Of a stretch of DNA of 39,638 nt, positions 37,018 to 39,638 are shown in pieces. Source of the DNA: Betaproteobacteria bacterium (GTDB taxonomy: Bacteria > Pseudomonadota > Gammaproteobacteria > Burkholderiales > SG8-39). The notes under the pieces are model-generated. The model was given only the letters and a program-made list of their open reading frames with translations, was not told where the DNA came from and made no database searches. Where the stretch lies: positions 1 through 39,638 of the forward strand of contig VBBY01000061.1 of assembly GCA_005881595.1 (NCBI GenBank), given 5' to 3'. Position 1 is the stretch's first letter; the number at the start of each line of letters is the position of its first letter. The position numbers were made by a program, and so were the translations under genes.

Positions 37018-38255
37018 GCCAGCATCTCCCGCGGATCGCACACGCGGCCGGCGACCGCCGACGCCGCCACGGTATACGGCGAGGCCAGGTATACCTGCGC
37101 CGACGCCGCTCCCATGCGGCCCTTGAAGTTTCGCGCCGTGGTGGAGATCGCCACCGCCTTCTCGGGCAGCAGGTGCTCGCCGTAGCCGGCGCACATGCCG
37201 CAGGAGTTCGCCAGCAGCTCGGCCCCGGCATCGAGCAGCACTTGCAGCGTGCCTTCGCGCTCGGCGCTCTGCTGGTCGCGCAGGCTGGCAGGCGCGACGA
37301 GCAAACGGATCTTCGATTTCCTTCCTTTGAGGATTCGAGACGCCATGCGAAGGTCCTCGAGCTTCGCGCCGGTGCACGCGCCGATGTAGGCAAGGTTTGG
37401 TTTCACGTCTCTAAATTCGTGAACGGCCTTGGTATTGGCAGGACTATGAGGCGCAGCGACCTGTGGCGGCAGCTCCCCGGCATTGAAACGGTGGTGCGCG
37501 AGAAGCGGCGCGTCTGCGTCGCTCTCCCATATTTCAATTTCAGTTTTCAGAAATTCGCGCGTAACCGAATCCGATGCGATGAGTCCAACCTGCCCGCCCA
37601 GCTCGGCAGTCATGTTGCACAAAGTCATGCGTTCCTGCATCGAGAGCTCGCGGATCGCGTCGCCGCGGTATTCGACGGCCTGGTACTGGCCGCCGTCGAG
37701 GCCGAAGCGGCCGATGAGGAACAGCATCACGTCCTTCGCGGAAACGCCGGCGCCGAGCTTGCCGGCGAACTCCATGGCGATCGTGTGAGGCACCTTGAGC
37801 CAGATCTCGCCGGTGACCAGCACGCCGAGCATTTCCGTGGCGCCGACGCCGAACATGTAGGCGGCGAACGCGCCGCCGGTCGGCGAATGGCTGTCGCCGC
37901 CGACTACGAACATGCCGGGCCGCAGATGCCCGCGCTCGGGCAGCACGATGTGGCAGATGCCCTGCGCGTCGTAGAAGCTGTCGATGCCGGCTTCGCGCAC
38001 CCATTCCCGTGCGATGCGGATGATGTTGCGGCTTTCGTCGTCGTAGGCCGGTAGGTAGTGATCGGTGATCACCACCACCTTGCCCGGGTCCCAGACTTTC
38101 GCGCCGAGGCGCTCGAGCATCGGCTTCACGCGCCGCGGCCCGCTCGAGTCGTGCATCATCGCCAGGTCGACCTTGCAGGTGACGATCTCGCCCGGCGCGA
38201 CCGAGCTGCGGCCGGCTGCCCGCGCCACCAGCTTCTGGGCCAGCGTCTGGCTCAT
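37014..38255 (-). CDS. Aconitase-type dehydratase large subunit (LeuC-like, short form)
   Basis: 413-residue [4Fe-4S] dehydratase subunit of the compact archaeal/LeuC2 type. Cluster cysteines: Cys294 (IGACTGAKLED), Cys352 and Cys355 (SCGMCAGY), keeping the C-X57-C-X2-C spacing. VVGGDSHSPTGGAFAAYMFGVGATEM and DHYLP carry other active-site residues. IGACTGAK and CGMCAG differ from the common IGSCTNGR and GCGPC forms, suggesting a non-leucine substrate. ATG 38255 overlaps the stop of the racemase-like gene (ATGA); the frame opens farther upstream, but MSQTLAQKLVARAAG is the normal N-terminus. Confidence 0.87.
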   Translation of the reverse strand: MSQTLAQKLVARAAGRSSVAPGEIVTCKVDLAMMHDSSGPRRVKPMLERLGAKVWDPGKVVVITDHYLPAYDDESRNIIRIAREWVREAGIDSFYDAQGICHIVLPERGHLRPGMFVVGGDSHSPTGGAFAAYMFGVGATEMLGVLVTGEIWLKVPHTIAMEFAGKLGAGVSAKDVMLFLIGRFGLDGGQYQAVEYRGDAIRELSMQERMTLCNMTAELGGQVGLIASDSVTREFLKTEIEIWESDADAPLLAHHRFNAGELPPQVAAPHSPANTKAVHEFRDVKPNLAYIGACTGAKLEDLRMASRILKGRKSKIRLLVAPASLRDQQSAEREGTLQVLLDAGAELLANSCGMCAGYGEHLLPEKAVAISTTARNFKGRMGAASAQVYLASPYTVAASAVAGRVCDPREMLA

Positions 38256-39013
38256 CCGTGCTCTAGAAACTCCTTCAGCGATTTCTCCGGCGGCCTGGCG
38301 AAGTTCGAGCGGCGGCTCACTTTGCCGGCCCCGAGCCTGCGCAGCTTGATCGCCATCTCCGCGCTCTTTGCGATCACCGTGATGCCATTGATAACCGGTG
38401 CGCCGTCCATCTCGCCCGAGAACAGCATCATCGGCAGGCCGCCGGCGGGGACGATGACGTCGGCGCCGGCGTCGAGCAGGGCGCGGCATTCGCGCTCCCA
38501 CTTCGGTTGCAGTTTCTTGAAACCCTCTTCAGTTGAGAAGGCGTCCATGAAATCGGTGATCTTCGCATCGACGGCGCGCACCGCGATCACGCGCTGCTGC
38601 AGGCCGTAGCGGATCACCTGGTCCTCGTGCCACGGGATGAACGCCGGGTTGATGGTCACCAGGCCGAGCTTGCGCCCGAGCGTGCAGGCGTGGAGGAGCG
38701 TCGTCTCGCCGAGCCCGAGGACCGGGATGTCTACCACCGACTTCGCTTCGGCGAGGCCCGCATCCTGGAAATGGGTGATGGCGATCGCGTCATAGCCCTG
38801 GCGCTCGGCCTCGATGGCGTTGCGGATGAAATTGCGCGCGATGCGGAATTCGGTGACGGCGTGGGTCGTCGTCGCGGGTGGCGTAGTCGTGTTGAAGGTG
38901 CCGGTGAACTCGGGGTCGAGAATCGCCTTCAGGTGCGGTTCGACCTTGTTGATGTAGGGCGCATGCTGCACGCGGTCGGTCGCGCCCTGGAACCAGATTT
39001 TGTATTGGCTCAT
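38252..39013 (-). CDS. Asp/Glu/hydantoin racemase superfamily protein lacking both catalytic cysteines
   Basis: 253 residues from ATG 39013. The fold markers of the superfamily are visible: AITHFQDAGL (about 78-87), DIPVLGLGE (95-103), a GRKLGLVT segment and ADVIVPAGGLPMM (184-196). In hydantoin racemases, catalytic Cys residues stand in the first and last of these; here the positions hold His81 and Gly191. The only cysteines are 110 and 176. A standard two-base racemase mechanism is therefore unlikely; a lyase, isomerase or decarboxylase reaction is possible. ATGA overlaps link it to the cyclase gene before and the large dehydratase gene after. Confidence 0.8.
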   Translation of the reverse strand: MSQYKIWFQGATDRVQHAPYINKVEPHLKAILDPEFTGTFNTTTPPATTTHAVTEFRIARNFIRNAIEAERQGYDAIAITHFQDAGLAEAKSVVDIPVLGLGETTLLHACTLGRKLGLVTINPAFIPWHEDQVIRYGLQQRVIAVRAVDAKITDFMDAFSTEEGFKKLQPKWERECRALLDAGADVIVPAGGLPMMLFSGEMDGAPVINGITVIAKSAEMAIKLRRLGAGKVSRRSNFARPPEKSLKEFLEHG

Positions 39014-39638
39014 TTGCCGCTCTCCATCAGGGCAAGCGCGCGCAGCGGGCTGCCGCTGCCGTTGCGGATCTTCAATGGCGCCGCCACCACCACCGCGCCG
39101 GTCGGTGGCAGCTGGTCCAGGTTGGTGAGGCATTGCAGGCCGTAGCGCCCCGCGCCGTGCATGTAGTAGTGGCAGGGATAGGGCGGACGAAGGTGATACG
39201 CCTGCCCTGCATCCGTGCCGATCGACTCGGTGCCGAAGCCGAGCAGGTCGCGCTCGGCGACGAGGAACTTCACCGCGTCGGTGTCCGGGCCGGGCGTGTG
39301 CTGGCCCGTCTCGTCGTAGTTCTGGTACTCGACCGGTTCGATGCTGCGTTTCGACCAGCCGGTGCGCATCAGGACCCAGGCTCGTGCAGGAATGCGACCG
39401 TGGCGTCTTTCCCATCCCAAAAGATGTTTCTTTGTCAGGAGGAAATCCGCATCCTTTGCGGCCTGCGTCGAGCAATCGATCACGCAGGCTGGTCCGATGA
39501 AGCGCTCGGGCGGAATGCTGTCAGTCGCGTTGTTCGGCAAGTCCCTGCCGGACACCCAGTGGATCGGCGCGTCGAAATGCGTGCCGGTGTGCTCGCCGCA
39601 GGAAAAATTGTTCCAGTACCAGGCCGGGCCGCGCTCGT
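39010..39638 (-). CDS. Cyclase-family metal hydrolase (kynurenine formamidase-like), partial
   Basis: At least 208 residues; the 5' end lies beyond the right edge. The frame is open to the last base and begins ERGPAWYWNNFSCGEHTGTHFDAPIHW. The HTGTHFDAPIH segment is the metal-binding H-x-G-T-H-x-D-x-P-x-H signature of the cyclase family, which includes bacterial formamidases and isatin hydrolase. Later RTGWSKRS and VGTD-like GFGTESIGTDAGQAY segments also fit. It ends with a TGA overlapping the next ATG. It is first of the visible operon genes and suggests cleavage of a formamide, cyclic imide or lactam-type bond. Confidence 0.87.
   Translation of the reverse strand, partial: ERGPAWYWNNFSCGEHTGTHFDAPIHWVSGRDLPNNATDSIPPERFIGPACVIDCSTQAAKDADFLLTKKHLLGWERRHGRIPARAWVLMRTGWSKRSIEPVEYQNYDETGQHTPGPDTDAVKFLVAERDLLGFGTESIGTDAGQAYHLRPPYPCHYYMHGAGRYGLQCLTNLDQLPPTGAVVVAAPLKIRNGSGSPLRALALMESGK

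Noticed and set aside
36532-38255. Leucine biosynthesis leuCD
   Set aside because: No leuA or leuB nearby, variant cluster motifs in the large subunit, and a catabolic-looking operon. The LeuC/LeuD-like family is accepted but not the pathway.

Overview
The window is high-GC DNA (mid to upper 60s % by eye) from a proteobacterium, most likely an uncultured betaproteobacterium. The evidence is the conserved chromosomal order tig-clpP-clpX-lon-hupB-[tRNA-Val-tRNA-Asp]-ppiD, the hopanoid genes hpnC-hpnD-hpnE, and operon-style genes with many 4-bp stop/start overlaps. I see no phage, IS transposase, CRISPR array or replication origin. Both window edges cut a gene: hpnE on the left, a cyclase-family gene on the right.

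Layout. (1) 1-2456, minus: hpnC-hpnD-hpnE, squalene synthesis from farnesyl diphosphate. (2) 2509-8678, plus: tRNA-Leu, trigger factor, ClpP, ClpX, Lon and HU-beta, a protein-quality-control block. (3) 8637-11940: an insertion that interrupts the usual hupB-tRNA-Val junction. It is two tandem copies of a two-gene module, both on minus. Each encodes a secreted choice-of-anchor-P-like protein and a secreted post-COAP-1-like protein. The modules are bracketed by three copies of the 3' end and terminator of hupB. (4) 11952-14780: tRNA-Val, tRNA-Asp, ppiD, and convergent fabI. (5) 14804-25528, plus: a 10.7-kb run of seven overlapping or abutting genes for two oligopeptide-type ABC importers. The second is YejABEF-like, and its second permease is fused in frame to its ATPase, with the first ~37 residues of the first ATPase domain missing. 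(6) 25575-27850, minus: gloB-mltD. (7) 27849-32180, plus: a SAM methyltransferase, rnhA, a DnaQ-like exonuclease, an acyl-CoA ligase and an ECHDC3-like hydratase, all overlapping. (8) 32306-33206, minus: a lower-GC island with a cupin gene and a GFA-family gene. The GFA gene is tightly bracketed by 13-bp inverted repeats that resemble integron core sites. (9) 33340-39638, minus: a seven-gene overlapping operon (cyclase, Asp/Glu racemase-like protein, aconitase-type dehydratase large and small subunits, dihydropyrimidinase-like amidohydrolase, SDR, cysteine synthase-like protein). It looks like an uncharacterised catabolic pathway for a small amide or dicarboxylate.

The observations I consider most worth following up are the hupB-tail-bounded COAP modules in block 3, the permease-ATPase fusion in block 5, the catabolic operon in block 9 with its racemase-like and SDR-like members lacking catalytic residues, and the cassette-like GFA gene in block 8. 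All function names rest on reading motifs and family resemblance; no database search was run.
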